Shown: positions 9,509 to 17,619, counted from the first letter of the stretch. The stretch is 64,000 bases of DNA from Solicola gregarius (GCF_025790165.1 NZ_CP094970.1:2604001-2668000), one strand, 5' to 3'. The notes: a model not told the origin generated them from the sequence alone. A program made the numbers and translations.

Positions 9509-9524
9509 CCTGACCTGCGCAAAC
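9509..9524. repeat. Inverted repeat, left copy, inside the element end
   Basis: CCTGACCTGCGCAAAC is the exact reverse complement of 20173-20188. The copies lie 22 and 19 bp inside the two attachment cores. In the circular form they would flank the core almost symmetrically, so they may be recombinase or directionality-factor sites. Confidence 0.65.
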
Positions 9525-9529
9525 GCGGT

Positions 9530-10696
9530 TTAGGCGCTACGGCTTGTAGTGGATTTGTAGTGCTTCATCGCATCGTCGATCGTCTTGCGTGCCCGGTGAG
9601 CACTCGACGGCATGAGGTGCGTGTACGTCCGCAACGTGAACCCGGGGTCGGAGTGGCCGAGGTAGTCGGCGAGCGCTCGGATGTTCTCGCCGCCGTCTAG
9701 CAACTCAGATGCGTAGGTATGCCTCAATGCGTGCATCCCGTTTTCGCGTCGTGCCTCGATACCCGCTGCTTCGCGGGCCGGAGCCCACACCTTCCGGTTG
9801 AAGTCGTCGCGGTCGATGGGCCCGCCGGCCGGGGTCGTCAGCACGAGGTCATGCGCGACGTCCTTACCGTCGGTGTCCCTCCACGGCAGTACGACAGACT
9901 GCGCCGGGTACTTCGCGAGGTGCGCCGCGAGTTCATCACGCACGTACCCTGCGAGTGGCACTGTCCGCTCGTGCCCACCCTTGGGCAGACGAAACGCCTT
10001 GCGCGAGTTGTCGAACTTGCGAACCTGGCGCCGTACACGGACCTCTGGATCGACGGCCAAAAAGTCGACGTCGTTGACCGATAGGCCGAGCACCTCGCCC
10101 TGTCGCAATCCGAGGCCCACCGCGAGAACGACCGCGATGCGGTACCAGTCGTCGATGTTGTCGAGCATCGACGCGACGGCATCACGGGGCCACGCGTGCG
10201 CATCTGCGCGACCGCGTTTCGGGGCACGGACGCTTCCCGCCTTGCACGGATTGGATGGGATGAGGCGGTCGTCCACCGCGGCGTTGAGGATGGCGGACAC
10301 GGTGCCGAACGTGTTCGCCTTGTACGTGTCCGAGCCCATCGTCAGCCCGCGTAGCCATGCCTGGATCGTCGACGGCCGTATAGCGCCGATCGCCGTGTCG
10401 CCCAGGACCGGATAGACGTGCAACCGCAGGGCCCGTTCGTGAATGCCATACGACGTGATGTCGAACGTCTGCGAGGCGAGCCATCCGTCGGCAACATCCT
10501 GGAACTTCGCCTTACCGGCGTGAGGGTCGACGAACATACCGCGCGCCTTGTCGGCCTCGACGGTCGCCTTGAAGCGTTTGGCGTCGATCTTCTTCTTGAA
10601 CGTCTTGCGACGGCCATCACCGTTCTCGTTCTCGTAGTTGACCACGTACCGCGGAGTGCCGTCCTTCGCATACGTAGGTGGGCTGATCGATGCCAT
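9530..10696 (-). CDS. int: Tyrosine site-specific integrase
   Basis: A 388-residue phage-type integrase. The N-terminal part has a three-stranded arm-binding (AP2-like) segment (PRYVVNYENENGDGRRKTF), a SAM-like core-binding domain follows, and the catalytic domain has the first Arg in GLGLRQGEVLGL, HALRHTYASEL (HxxR), the later His in ADYLGHSDPG and the Tyr in FTLRTYTHLMP. All catalytic residues are present. The start at 10696 is preferred over 10795 because it begins the normal domain and overlaps the stop of the repressor gene (TAATG). The gene ends 44 bp from the left attachment core, as in most integrating elements. Confidence 0.93.
   Translation of the reverse strand: MASISPPTYAKDGTPRYVVNYENENGDGRRKTFKKKIDAKRFKATVEADKARGMFVDPHAGKAKFQDVADGWLASQTFDITSYGIHERALRLHVYPVLGDTAIGAIRPSTIQAWLRGLTMGSDTYKANTFGTVSAILNAAVDDRLIPSNPCKAGSVRAPKRGRADAHAWPRDAVASMLDNIDDWYRIAVVLAVGLGLRQGEVLGLSVNDVDFLAVDPEVRVRRQVRKFDNSRKAFRLPKGGHERTVPLAGYVRDELAAHLAKYPAQSVVLPWRDTDGKDVAHDLVLTTPAGGPIDRDDFNRKVWAPAREAAGIEARRENGMHALRHTYASELLDGGENIRALADYLGHSDPGFTLRTYTHLMPSSAHRARKTIDDAMKHYKSTTSRSA
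9543..9561. repeat. Putative integrase arm-type site, left
   Basis: CTTGTAGTGGATTTGTAGT contains two TTGTAG units ten bases apart (ACTACAA on the other strand) and matches 20078-20096 at 17 of 19 positions. It overlaps the final codons of the integrase gene. Paired tandem sites at both element ends suit arm-type binding by the integrase N-terminal domain. Confidence 0.5.
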
Positions 10697-11100
10697 TAGT
10701 GGTCCTCCAGAAACTTGTCGACCTGCGCAGTCATTCGGGCGAGCATGCGCTTGAGGTCGAGCACGGCCTCTGCGGACATCGCGTCGTACTGCCACACGTC
10801 GTTCAACAGCCAGCGCTCAGGTGCATCTGGTGCTGGTGCGGGATCAGGTTGGGCCAGTGGGTCGATCCAGACGAGACTCCCAAGGTCGGTGTTGAGCGCC
10901 TTGGCAAACACTGCCGCTTCGTCGAGTGTGATGCGGCGACGTTCCGACGCGCTCTCGATCTTCGAGATCACGGAGCGGTCGATCCACTCGGCCCCGAGGC
11001 TGGCGCATCGGTCTGCGAGCGCGGAGGCGGAGAGCCCTAGCTCCTTGCGGCGCTGACGAATGTTCGCTGCCGCCCACCGTGAAACGTAATCAAACACCAT
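10696..11100 (-). CDS. Xre-family repressor of the element
   Basis: A 134-residue protein with an N-terminal Cro/CI-type helix-turn-helix (IRQRRKELGLSASALADRCA, then WIDRSVISKIESASERRRIT) and a C-terminal helical part (LDLKRMLARMTAQVDKFL). The start at 11100 (MVFDYVSRWAAANIR) is taken rather than 11157, whose extra codons overlap operator repeats. It overlaps the integrase gene and is divergent from the rightward genes, the position of the lysogeny-like repressor in phages and satellites. Its sites are probably the CGCGCAAGTCA repeats just upstream. Confidence 0.85.
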   Translation of the reverse strand: MVFDYVSRWAAANIRQRRKELGLSASALADRCASLGAEWIDRSVISKIESASERRRITLDEAAVFAKALNTDLGSLVWIDPLAQPDPAPAPDAPERWLLNDVWQYDAMSAEAVLDLKRMLARMTAQVDKFLEDH

Positions 11101-11130
11101 GCACGCGACGGTACGCGACTGTCCTCTAAT

Positions 11131-11162
11131 CGCGCAAGTCATTCGTTTGACGCGCAAGTCAA
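11131..11162. promoter_or_regulatory. Repeated operator in the divergent control region
   Basis: CGCGCAAGTCA occurs at 11131-11141 and 11151-11161, exactly 20 bp apart (two helical turns, same face). The second copy sits inside the dyad TTGAC-GCGCAA-GTCAA (11147-11162). The region separates the repressor start from the first rightward gene and should hold both promoters. Repressor binding is inferred from position. Confidence 0.6.
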
Positions 11163-11230
11163 GTTGTGCTTAGTCTCACTCCATGGTCGCGCAGCATGCG
11201 CTGCTACAGGACATAGGAAGGAACCCGGTC

Positions 11231-11452
11231 ATGCCGTCGAAATACCTCAGCCCGACCTCGGTCTCGGAACTCATCGACGTCCCCGAAGGCACCCTCCGCA
11301 TCTGGCGTCATCGAGGCGAGGGGCCGGAGTCGATCAAGATCGGCAAGCACGTCCGCTACCTCCGCGAGGACGTCGAGCGCTGGCTCGCCAGCCTTCACGA
11401 CGAGGAGCACCGCCGCCTCGAGGAGCGCCACGCCAACAGGATGTCGGCGTAG
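11231..11452 (+). CDS. AlpA/excisionase-like MerR-type DNA-binding protein
   Basis: A 73-residue winged-helix protein of the helix_turn_helix_17/AlpA kind: YLSPTSVSELIDVPEGTLRI, then IKIGKHVRYLREDVERWLAS. Such proteins act as recombination directionality factors or activators in phages and satellites. The start is ATG 11231, eleven bases after AGGAAGGA. A longer form from ATG 11183 is possible but lacks a good ribosome binding site. It is first in the rightward series, directly after the operator region, and its stop overlaps the GTG of the next gene by one base. Confidence 0.8.
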   Translation: MPSKYLSPTSVSELIDVPEGTLRIWRHRGEGPESIKIGKHVRYLREDVERWLASLHDEEHRRLEERHANRMSA

Positions 11453-12357
11453 TGACTATCGAGTCCGCGCCGGACGAAAGCAGCGTGAAGGCGCTCACCC
11501 CCGACGAGCGCGACGATCTCACCCGCGCGGAGGAGACCATCGAGCGGGGCCTCACCACATTCGTTGAGGTCGGCGCGGCGCTTGCCCGTGTCCGCGACCA
11601 GCGCCTGTACCGCGATGAGTACGGAACGTTCGATGAGTACTGCCGCAAGCGATGGGGGCTCAGCAAGGGCCACGCATCCGACTTCATCGCCCGCGCTCGC
11701 GAGACGGTCGCAATTGCGACCACGGACCCGCGGGCGCCGCGCCCGACCAACCTCGGCCAGGCTCGCGAGCTGTCTGGGCTGGAGCCCGAGTCGGCTGCGC
11801 GGGTGATGCGGACCGTGCATGAACGGACCAACGGCAAGCCGACTGGGAAAGTCATCCGCCTTGTTCGAGCCGAGCAGCAATCAGCTGACGACAATGCCGC
11901 TCCGGCAGCCACCAAGAAGTCTCACCGTCGGAATCCGCTCGTAGGCGTTTACGGGTATGCGGTGCGCGACCTTATGCGACTCGCCGACCGCTTCGAGCGC
12001 CTCCACGCGGACGACCGGTTCGCGGTGAATCGGGAGACGCTTGCGGGTCGCTACAAGTCCATGGTGTCGGAGTCGATTGCGAAGTTGGGCGACGTCAACC
12101 ACGAACTCGAACCCGCCCGAGGCCTGGCCACCAGCGAGGCGTCCCCACGGAACGTGAAGAACTACAGGGGCAACGGCCCGGTCGAGGCGATGTCGAACGT
12201 CATCACCACCTTGGCAGGGATGACGTTGCCGATGAAGGAGCTCGCCGCCGACGACTTCGCTGATCTGACCGACGACGAGCGAGCACGGTGGGTCGACGAG
12301 ATGGACAAGTCACTCGCGGAGCTCGGTCGCGTCGTCGATCTCATCAAAGTGAAGTAG
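11452..12357 (+). CDS. Element protein with DUF3102/ParB-like region
   Basis: A 301-residue soluble protein of unknown function. Residues 15-75 (LTRAEETIERGLTTFVEVGA, RVRDQRLYRDEYGTFDEYCR, RWGLSKGHASDFIARAR) resemble a segment found in many actinobacterial integrative elements and related to DUF3102/KorB-type proteins, with a helix-turn-helix feel. The C-terminal half is charged and helical. It starts at GTG 11452, overlapping the previous stop, and so is cotranslated with the AlpA-like gene. A role in replication, partition or transcription of the element is plausible but unproven. Confidence 0.6.
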   Translation: MTIESAPDESSVKALTPDERDDLTRAEETIERGLTTFVEVGAALARVRDQRLYRDEYGTFDEYCRKRWGLSKGHASDFIARARETVAIATTDPRAPRPTNLGQARELSGLEPESAARVMRTVHERTNGKPTGKVIRLVRAEQQSADDNAAPAATKKSHRRNPLVGVYGYAVRDLMRLADRFERLHADDRFAVNRETLAGRYKSMVSESIAKLGDVNHELEPARGLATSEASPRNVKNYRGNGPVEAMSNVITTLAGMTLPMKELAADDFADLTDDERARWVDEMDKSLAELGRVVDLIKVK

Positions 12358-12416
12358 GGCCTGCCCAAGTACGTCCCGATCGATGAGGTGCCCAACGAAA
12401 TGCATGGAGAACACCG

Positions 12417-12662
12417 ATGCAAGAGAGGGAGGCGAGCCGCCCCGACACCGAACGGCTCGCCCAACAACGTCATACCCGCGACGTCGACGTCAGCGTAGAC
12501 GATCGTCCGCGTGCACCGCGTCTGCTTGGTTGCCCGTGTGGCTGTCTCCGCGGCGTCGGCTGCATCACTGCGGCACCGCTGCCGGACGGCCGCGCCTGGC
12601 CCGACCGGGCCTGGGTCGAGTACGGCACGGCCTGGATCGTCGCGCTGAAGGCGGCGGCATGA
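12417..12662 (+). CDS. Small Cys-containing element protein
   Basis: An 81-residue protein with the run LGCPCGCLRGVGC in the middle, which could bind a metal, and a C terminus containing WVEYGTAWIVAL. The ATG at 12417 follows GGAGAACACC, and the stop overlaps the start of the ATPase gene (ATGA), which supports a real cistron. It is not recognised as any family. Confidence 0.5.
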   Translation: MQEREASRPDTERLAQQRHTRDVDVSVDDRPRAPRLLGCPCGCLRGVGCITAAPLPDGRAWPDRAWVEYGTAWIVALKAAA

Positions 12663-13748
12663 CCGACCCCGCAGCCCACGACGACGGTTGGGATTTCTGG
12701 GGCAAGGAGGCCGACACCCGCGAGGAGATCGCCAGTCGACGACCCTGGCAGCCCGTCGACTTGGCCGGCGTCCTCGACGGCACCTCGGCACCGCCCGAGC
12801 CGACGGTGGGCGCACGGTCCGACGGCGTCGGCCTCTTCTACCCCGGACGTACCCACACTGTCGTGTCGGAGTCCGAGGGCGGCAAGACGTGGTTCGCCCT
12901 ATCCGCATGCCAGGACGAAATCCGCGCCGGGTATCACGTCGCGTACCTCGACTTCGAGGACTCCGAGGTCGGCATCATCGGCCGGCTACTCGCCTTCGGC
13001 GTCGACCGCGCCACCATCGCATCCAATTTCCACTACCTGCGGCCCAACGTGCCGCTCGGCACCGGCATCCACCTCGACGACCTGACCGCCGTGCTGCTCG
13101 AAGTTCCGCCCGACCCTCGGCATCATCGACGGCGTCACCGAGGCGATGGCGCTGCACGGACTCGACCCCGACAAGAACAACGACGCCGCAACGTTCGCGC
13201 AGCTCCTGCCCCGCCGGATCGCCGCATCCGGTGCAGCAGCCGTTTCCCTCGACCACGTCACGAAGAGCCGCGAAGGGCGTGGGCGCTGGGCGATCGGCGC
13301 ACAGCACAAGCTCTCCGGACTCGACGGAGCCTCATACGTACTGGACAACCGCACACCCTTCGGCGTCGGACTGACCGGCCGGACGACGGTACGTATCGCC
13401 AAGGATCGACCCGGTCAGCTGCGGCGTAACGCGCTGCCGTCGTCGGAGGGCATGTTCTGGTTCGGTGATCTCGCGCTCAAGTCACGCGACGACACGTTCG
13501 CGGAGGTGAGCGTGGAGCCCCCGTTCGAGCGTGAGGACTCGTGGCGGCCGACGAAGCTCATGTCCGCGATCGCCTCGCTTCTCGAGGAACGTGGCGCGCT
13601 GTCGCAGCGGCGGATCCTCGCCGGTGTACGCGGTAAGACCGATCGCAAACGCGAGGCTCTCGACCTGCTGATCGTCGACGGCTACGTCTCTGACAAGACG
13701 CCGCACGAGCTGCTGAAGCCGTACTTAGATCAGGACGGTGACCAGTGA
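12659..13748 (+). pseudogene. RepA-like AAA ATPase, interrupted by a one-base insertion
   Basis: Product of about 362 residues if corrected. The N-terminal part has Walker A in VVSESEGGKTW and AYLDFEDSE. The frame then shifts at 13106-13107 (GTTCCGCCCG where GTTCGCCCG would keep frame), just before Walker B (LGIIDGVTEAM). The second frame continues with AVSLDHVTKSREGRG, GAQHKL and a C-terminal winged-helix-like part. This is the hexameric RepA/AAA_25 ATPase type used as replication helicase by plasmids and satellites. It is followed immediately by the GTTCCCC repeat cluster. The shift may be a sequencing error; if real, the ATPase would be lost. Confidence 0.75.
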
Positions 13749-13750
13749 CC

Positions 13751-13884
13751 GTTCCCCCGTTCCCCAGGCGTTCCCCTCCGTTCCCCGGTAACGGGCGTGC
13801 ACCCCGTTCCCCGTTCCCCTCCTCTTTAGAGGGGAACGGGTACGGGCACGCCAACAACCACCGAAACCCAACGGAGCGTTCCCC
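13751..13884. repeat. GTTCCCC repeat cluster, candidate replication origin
   Basis: Seven direct copies of GTTCCCC (starts 13751, 13759, 13770, 13780, 13806, 13813, 13878) and one inverted copy (13831-13837). The last two before the inverted copy form a hairpin with it: CGTTCCCCTC and GAGGGGAACG around CTCTTTA. The other strand has spaced GGGG runs able to form a G-quadruplex. The block follows directly after the RepA-like ATPase, the usual place of iterons in plasmids and satellites. A GTG-started frame crosses it but reads only low-complexity Pro/Arg sequence. Confidence 0.6.
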
Positions 13885-13900
13885 TTTCCGAAAGAACGCC

Positions 13901-14080
13901 ATGACCGATCCGATCGTCGACACCGACCGGTGCGTGTGCTGGTGCCCGCACTGCCTCGAGACCGTCAACGGCCAGCCCGGCTGGGCCGCAACCCATCACG
14001 AACAGACCGGGCATGAGACGTACCGCCGCACATGGCGCGTAGAACGCTGGACCACCGACACCGCGAGGACAGCACCATGA
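13901..14080 (+). CDS. Small zinc-finger-like element protein
   Basis: A 59-residue protein with CVCWCPHCLETVNGQPGW and THHEQTGHETY: paired Cys followed by His residues, a likely zinc site. ATG 13901 is chosen because the frame upstream to GTG 13745 covers the repeat block. The stop overlaps the next start (ATGA), so it is cotranslated with the following Cys-rich gene. Function unknown; such proteins are common in actinophage early regions. Confidence 0.6.
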   Translation: MTDPIVDTDRCVCWCPHCLETVNGQPGWAATHHEQTGHETYRRTWRVERWTTDTARTAP

Positions 14081-14496
14081 CCGGCCTCCACCAGCCGATT
14101 GTGACCGCATCGGCGATCGGGCCCGTTGCCGTGTGCGCGACGTGCCACGCCCGGTACGTCGGCGACATGTGCGGCGCGCACGCATGGCGGCACGCCACCA
14201 CCACCGAGCATCGTGTCGTCGTCCGCACCGAGAAGCTCATCACCTTCGACGCACGCCCGCTGCCGCTGTCCACCGAAACAGAGACGGTGACGGCACCGAC
14301 GGCCGACCACACGCCCGACGCGCGACAGGCGGCGACGTCGCGCGCCACACACGAACCCTGGCCCAACCAGCCACCCGAACGGCCGTGCGTCGCCTGCGGG
14401 ACCGGATCCCAAGCCTGGCGGGGGATCCAGGACTTGGCCGGCCGCTCCTGCTGCACCCGCTGCCGACACCCCATCGTCGAAACCGACGCATCCTGA
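14077..14496 (+). CDS. Cys-rich element protein with two zinc-knuckle-like motifs
   Basis: A 139-residue protein. The N-terminal half has VCATCHARYVGDMCGAHAWRH, and the C-terminal half has PCVACGTGSQ followed by CCTRCRHPIV. Both look like metal sites, separated by a Pro/Thr-rich linker. The start ATG 14077 overlaps the stop of the preceding zinc-finger-like gene. No family was recognised. Confidence 0.6.
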   Translation: MTGLHQPIVTASAIGPVAVCATCHARYVGDMCGAHAWRHATTTEHRVVVRTEKLITFDARPLPLSTETETVTAPTADHTPDARQAATSRATHEPWPNQPPERPCVACGTGSQAWRGIQDLAGRSCCTRCRHPIVETDAS

Positions 14497-14519
14497 CCAA
14501 CACACGAAAGGAAACACCG

Positions 14520-14885
14520 ATGACCGACACCAGGCCCAGCTTCTTGGCCAAGAACCACCCGATCCGCGCCGTGCTCGAGGAAGCCGCCCGCGGCAACCGC
14601 CCCACCAAGGCACAGCTCAACCAGCTGGCCGCCTACGACGCCGTTCTCCCGACCGACGACGGGATCGGCCGGTTCGCCTTCGCCGTCGACCGGGCCGCAG
14701 CCCGCGTCGTCGGAGTGGCCCAGACGGGTGCGTTCAAGGACGCCCGCGACGAAGCCGAGAACGCGTGGGCGCGGATCGCCGAGCGGATGGGCGACTCCGC
14801 GCGCGCCGTCGACGGCAACAGCCTGCCCGATACCTCGGATGAGTCCCTCGACGCCATCGCCAGCCGCATCTACCGGAACGGCTGA
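14520..14885 (+). CDS. Hypothetical element protein (121 aa)
   Basis: A helical, soluble protein starting MTDTRPSFLAKNHPIRAVLE, with a good ribosome binding site (GAAAGGAAACACCG before the ATG). Residues 25-100 are Ala-rich amphipathic helices. No motif was recognised. It is part of the rightward series with 27 bp to the next gene. Confidence 0.6.
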   Translation: MTDTRPSFLAKNHPIRAVLEEAARGNRPTKAQLNQLAAYDAVLPTDDGIGRFAFAVDRAAARVVGVAQTGAFKDARDEAENAWARIAERMGDSARAVDGNSLPDTSDESLDAIASRIYRNG

Positions 14886-14912
14886 ACACCGCACCAGCGA
14901 AAGGAACACGTC

Positions 14913-15740
14913 ATGCACTCAAACGCACTGCCCTACCCGTACAAGGTCAACCGGCCCACGTTGTCCCAGGTGCTCTCCGCCGTCGACATCGCCGAGCAGC
15001 TGCACGGCAGTTGTTCGATCGCAGCGGTCGGCACCGCCCGCGGCATCGCCGACAAGGCCGACGCCCTCGTAGCAGCCGGGCGTGCCGAACCCGACGAGAA
15101 GCCGCTGCACGACGCCGTCGATTCCTACCTCAAGAGCAAGACCAGCGCGGCCAAGGTAGTCGCCGCAGCCAACACCATCGACGACGCCAACGAACACCGC
15201 AAACGCCATCACGGCTCAGGCCTTGGAATGACCGGCGCACTCGGCCAAGCGATCTCCAAGATCAACGCCCAAGGACTCGCCAAGCTCGCAGCCGTACCCG
15301 AGGACGCCTGGATCGGCTGGCTCAAGCCCGAGGTCGACGCCCTCATCGCCCAGGCGAATGAGATCGCCGACCGCATCGGCATCGACAACCCCCGGCCTCC
15401 GGAGCGCGGTGTACGCGACCTCAACCATCCGTGGGGACCGACGATGCACCAACTGGAAGTCGACACCGAGATGCGCCACAACTGGGAGAACCTCGAACTC
15501 GTCCTGAACAAACTCAACGCCGCGCACTCCTTCGCCGACGCACTCCGCGGACTCGGGCTCGTCCCGCTCGCCGAGAAGCGGACGACGCCACTCGAGCATC
15601 GCTGGCGCGCCGCCGACAAGGTGGCCGGCGACCCACGGCGCGTCCCCGAGCATTGGATGCGCAATCGGCACGTCGGACAACCTGGCGTATGGACGTCGGC
15701 CGAGCTCGACGCCTACGACGCCGAACAGGACGCGGCCTAA
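14913..15740 (+). CDS. Hypothetical element protein (275 aa)
   Basis: A mainly helical protein with a good ribosome binding site (GAAAGGAACACGTC). It has a Gly-rich turn (HGSGLGMTGALGQAISK) and a central helical region. The C terminus (WMRNRHVGQPGVWTSAELDA) is polar. It could be an accessory or morphogenesis-interfering protein, but nothing in the sequence identifies it. The stop overlaps the start of the next small ORF (TAATG). Confidence 0.6.
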   Translation: MHSNALPYPYKVNRPTLSQVLSAVDIAEQLHGSCSIAAVGTARGIADKADALVAAGRAEPDEKPLHDAVDSYLKSKTSAAKVVAAANTIDDANEHRKRHHGSGLGMTGALGQAISKINAQGLAKLAAVPEDAWIGWLKPEVDALIAQANEIADRIGIDNPRPPERGVRDLNHPWGPTMHQLEVDTEMRHNWENLELVLNKLNAAHSFADALRGLGLVPLAEKRTTPLEHRWRAADKVAGDPRRVPEHWMRNRHVGQPGVWTSAELDAYDAEQDAA

Positions 15741-15877
15741 TGAACCCCCGCGCGGCGGTAGCGGGAGTCCGGTTCGTCATGTCGCCGGACGCGCCCGGAT
15801 CATGGCCTGCCGCCGTGCGGGCTCACACCCCTGGGCGGGGACCCCTCCCCGGCATCGCCGGCACACGGGCGCCATAG
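15740..15877 (+). CDS. Short ORF before the terminase gene (45 aa)
   Basis: A one-base overlap with the preceding stop (TAATG) supports translation, but the peptide is Pro/Gly/Arg-rich and unrecognised. The DNA at 15829-15861 is GC-rich with several short dyads (for example GGGGACCCC and CCGGCATCGCCGG), so this stretch may serve as DNA, perhaps a packaging site, rather than coding. Confidence 0.3.
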   Translation: MNPRAAVAGVRFVMSPDAPGSWPAAVRAHTPGRGPLPGIAGTRAP

Positions 15878-15935
15878 CAGGCCGGAATGTGCATAGGCGC
15901 TGAGAACCGTTTTGCAGAAGGAAAGGACCGAGACC

Positions 15936-16313
15936 ATGACGAAGCCACGCACACCTGCACGGCTGCAGGCCCGCGGCCGCGCGCTGTGGTCGTCGGTCGT
16001 CGACGCCTACGACCTGCGACCCGACGAGCTCGTACTGCTCGCGCATGCGGCCCGTACCGCCGACACCATCGAGCAACTCGAGGACGCGTTGCGGACGGCT
16101 CCATTGACGGTGTCCGGGTCGCAGGGTCAGGAGCGAATCAACTCGATGTTGCCGGAGGTTCGTCAGCAGCGGGTCGTGTTGGCGTCGATGTTGCGGCAGC
16201 TCCGGCTGCCCGACGACCCAACGGAGGTCCGTACTGTCGCGGAGGCGCAGCGTCGCTCGATGAGTGCGCGGAAGGCTGCGCGGGCTCGGTGGGATCTCGG
16301 TAAGCCGAGTTGA
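15936..16313 (+). CDS. terS: Phage terminase small subunit, P27 type
   Basis: A 125-residue DNA-recognition subunit of a packaging terminase. The pattern ALWSSVVDAYDLRPDELVLL, AARTADTIEQLEDALRTAPL, VSGSQGQERINSMLPEVRQQ and a final ASMLRQLRLPDD matches small terminases of actinophages (P27 group). ATG 15936 has a strong ribosome binding site (AAGGAAAGGACCG). No large terminase, portal or capsid gene follows. An orphan TerS is a hallmark of satellites that redirect a helper phage's packaging; decay of a prophage is the alternative. Confidence 0.75.
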   Translation: MTKPRTPARLQARGRALWSSVVDAYDLRPDELVLLAHAARTADTIEQLEDALRTAPLTVSGSQGQERINSMLPEVRQQRVVLASMLRQLRLPDDPTEVRTVAEAQRRSMSARKAARARWDLGKPS

Positions 16314-16359
16314 ATCGAACCTCTGCGGGTCGAGGTTGCGGTATGCGACGATCGCGATC

Positions 16360-16563
16360 ATGGCGTTCAAGCTGTTCTACCCAAGTGATAACACCGGTGC
16401 GTTCGAGGAGTTCGACGACGAGGCGAAGTACCGCTTCAATGATCACGGCCTACTCGTGATCACCACCGGAGACGGTGTCCGACAGACATACTCGCCGTCG
16501 GCTTGGCTGTACGTACAGGACCACCGAAAGCCCCGCGAGCAACGCGTAGCGCGTATCCGCTGA
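16360..16563 (+). CDS. Hypothetical element protein (67 aa)
   Basis: A small, likely beta-rich protein starting MAFKLFYPSDNTGAFEEFDD, with several aromatic residues and YSPSAWLYVQDH near the end. It follows terS by 46 bp on the same strand. No family was recognised. Possible small antidefence or regulatory protein; no evidence beyond an intact frame. Confidence 0.5.
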   Translation: MAFKLFYPSDNTGAFEEFDDEAKYRFNDHGLLVITTGDGVRQTYSPSAWLYVQDHRKPREQRVARIR

Positions 16564-16580
16564 GCGCGCCCGTCATCCGG

Positions 16581-17519
16581 ATGGACGACGAATCTCTCGA
16601 CGTTGAGGGTCTACTCGATCGCCTGGCCGAGTCCGTAGAGGAACGTCGGCAGCAGCGGGCCGACCTCGCGGCGGGACTAGATCACCTCGCCAGATCGATC
16701 AACCTGTCCGCGCGATCGGAATGGACCGCAGGCGAGGCGTCACCGCTCTCCGCAGACCGCGCATCCCCGTCGCTGGGCTCGGATGCGGCGGCGCTAGTTG
16801 GTGCGGAGGCACGTCTTCTGATGGCGTCCGCGGTCGATCACGCCCGCGCGCTGTCGCGGTCGGTTGCCGAGGCCGATACGTACCTCGGCGGCATCACGCT
16901 GGCCCGCGGCGTATTCGAGTCGGCGATTCGAGCGCACTACATACTCGCCGGCACCACTACGGATGACCGCGTGCAACGCGCATTGACCCAGCGCTATGCC
17001 AGGCTGGTCGCTACCGACAAGGTCGATCAACTGCTGGGTGGCACATCGCCGAGCGAGGATGACTTCGACGAGGAAGTCGACGAGGACGATCTTGCCCACC
17101 GCGTACTCCGGACGGTCGACGAGATCGAGTCGTATGCCGCATCGAGGCAGTGGAAGGTCTGGCGGAAGCGTCCATGTGCCGTTGGCAAGCGGGTGACGTT
17201 CACGGACATCGTCGATGACCTACCCGAGGGTGACAATGCCCTCGGGCGCTATCTCTGGTCGTCGAAGTCTGCGCTAGCTCACGGAGAGATCCTCGAGTCT
17301 GCGCGGCAGTGGATGGATCTGATGGGCGACCCGTTCGACCGAGACAACGGCGTGCCTGTCTGGCTGCTCGCACAGGCAATCGGTGGCGGGATCGTCGGAC
17401 CGTGGGTACTTGCCGCGACCTTGGAGCGGTACACCGGGACCGAGCACGACCTACGCCCCGACACGGTGCGTCTGCTCGACGTCTGGTCTAGGACCGCAGA
17501 TCTTCACCAAAGCAGATGA
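16581..17519 (+). CDS. Helical element protein with S-x-x-A-H-G motif (paralogue A)
   Basis: A 312-residue soluble protein, almost all helix. The middle has GGITLARGVFESAIRAHYIL then RVQRALTQRYARL; the C-terminal half has YLWSSKSALAHGEIL. The same two blocks occur in the protein at 18937-19878 (TLARGAIEVASAGLWML with RVTRVRRLL, and WQLASGFAHGRPW), so the two are related. Their arrangement, helices ending in an (S)xxAHG site, recalls DUF5677/HEPN-like helical proteins. Start ATG 16581 is chosen over TTG 16503. A defence-type cargo role is a guess. Confidence 0.55.
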   Translation: MDDESLDVEGLLDRLAESVEERRQQRADLAAGLDHLARSINLSARSEWTAGEASPLSADRASPSLGSDAAALVGAEARLLMASAVDHARALSRSVAEADTYLGGITLARGVFESAIRAHYILAGTTTDDRVQRALTQRYARLVATDKVDQLLGGTSPSEDDFDEEVDEDDLAHRVLRTVDEIESYAASRQWKVWRKRPCAVGKRVTFTDIVDDLPEGDNALGRYLWSSKSALAHGEILESARQWMDLMGDPFDRDNGVPVWLLAQAIGGGIVGPWVLAATLERYTGTEHDLRPDTVRLLDVWSRTADLHQSR

Positions 17520-17619
17520 ACGCATACCGCAAGGCGATCCAGCCTCGCTGGCTCGTTGTCTCACCGTCGCGAATCCCCGCTCACGTGTGACCATGGATCT
17601 TGAGGATCGAGGTGGGCGT

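Noticed and set aside
13751-13884. CRISPR array
   Set aside because: Units are only 7 bp with irregular spacing and no cas genes.
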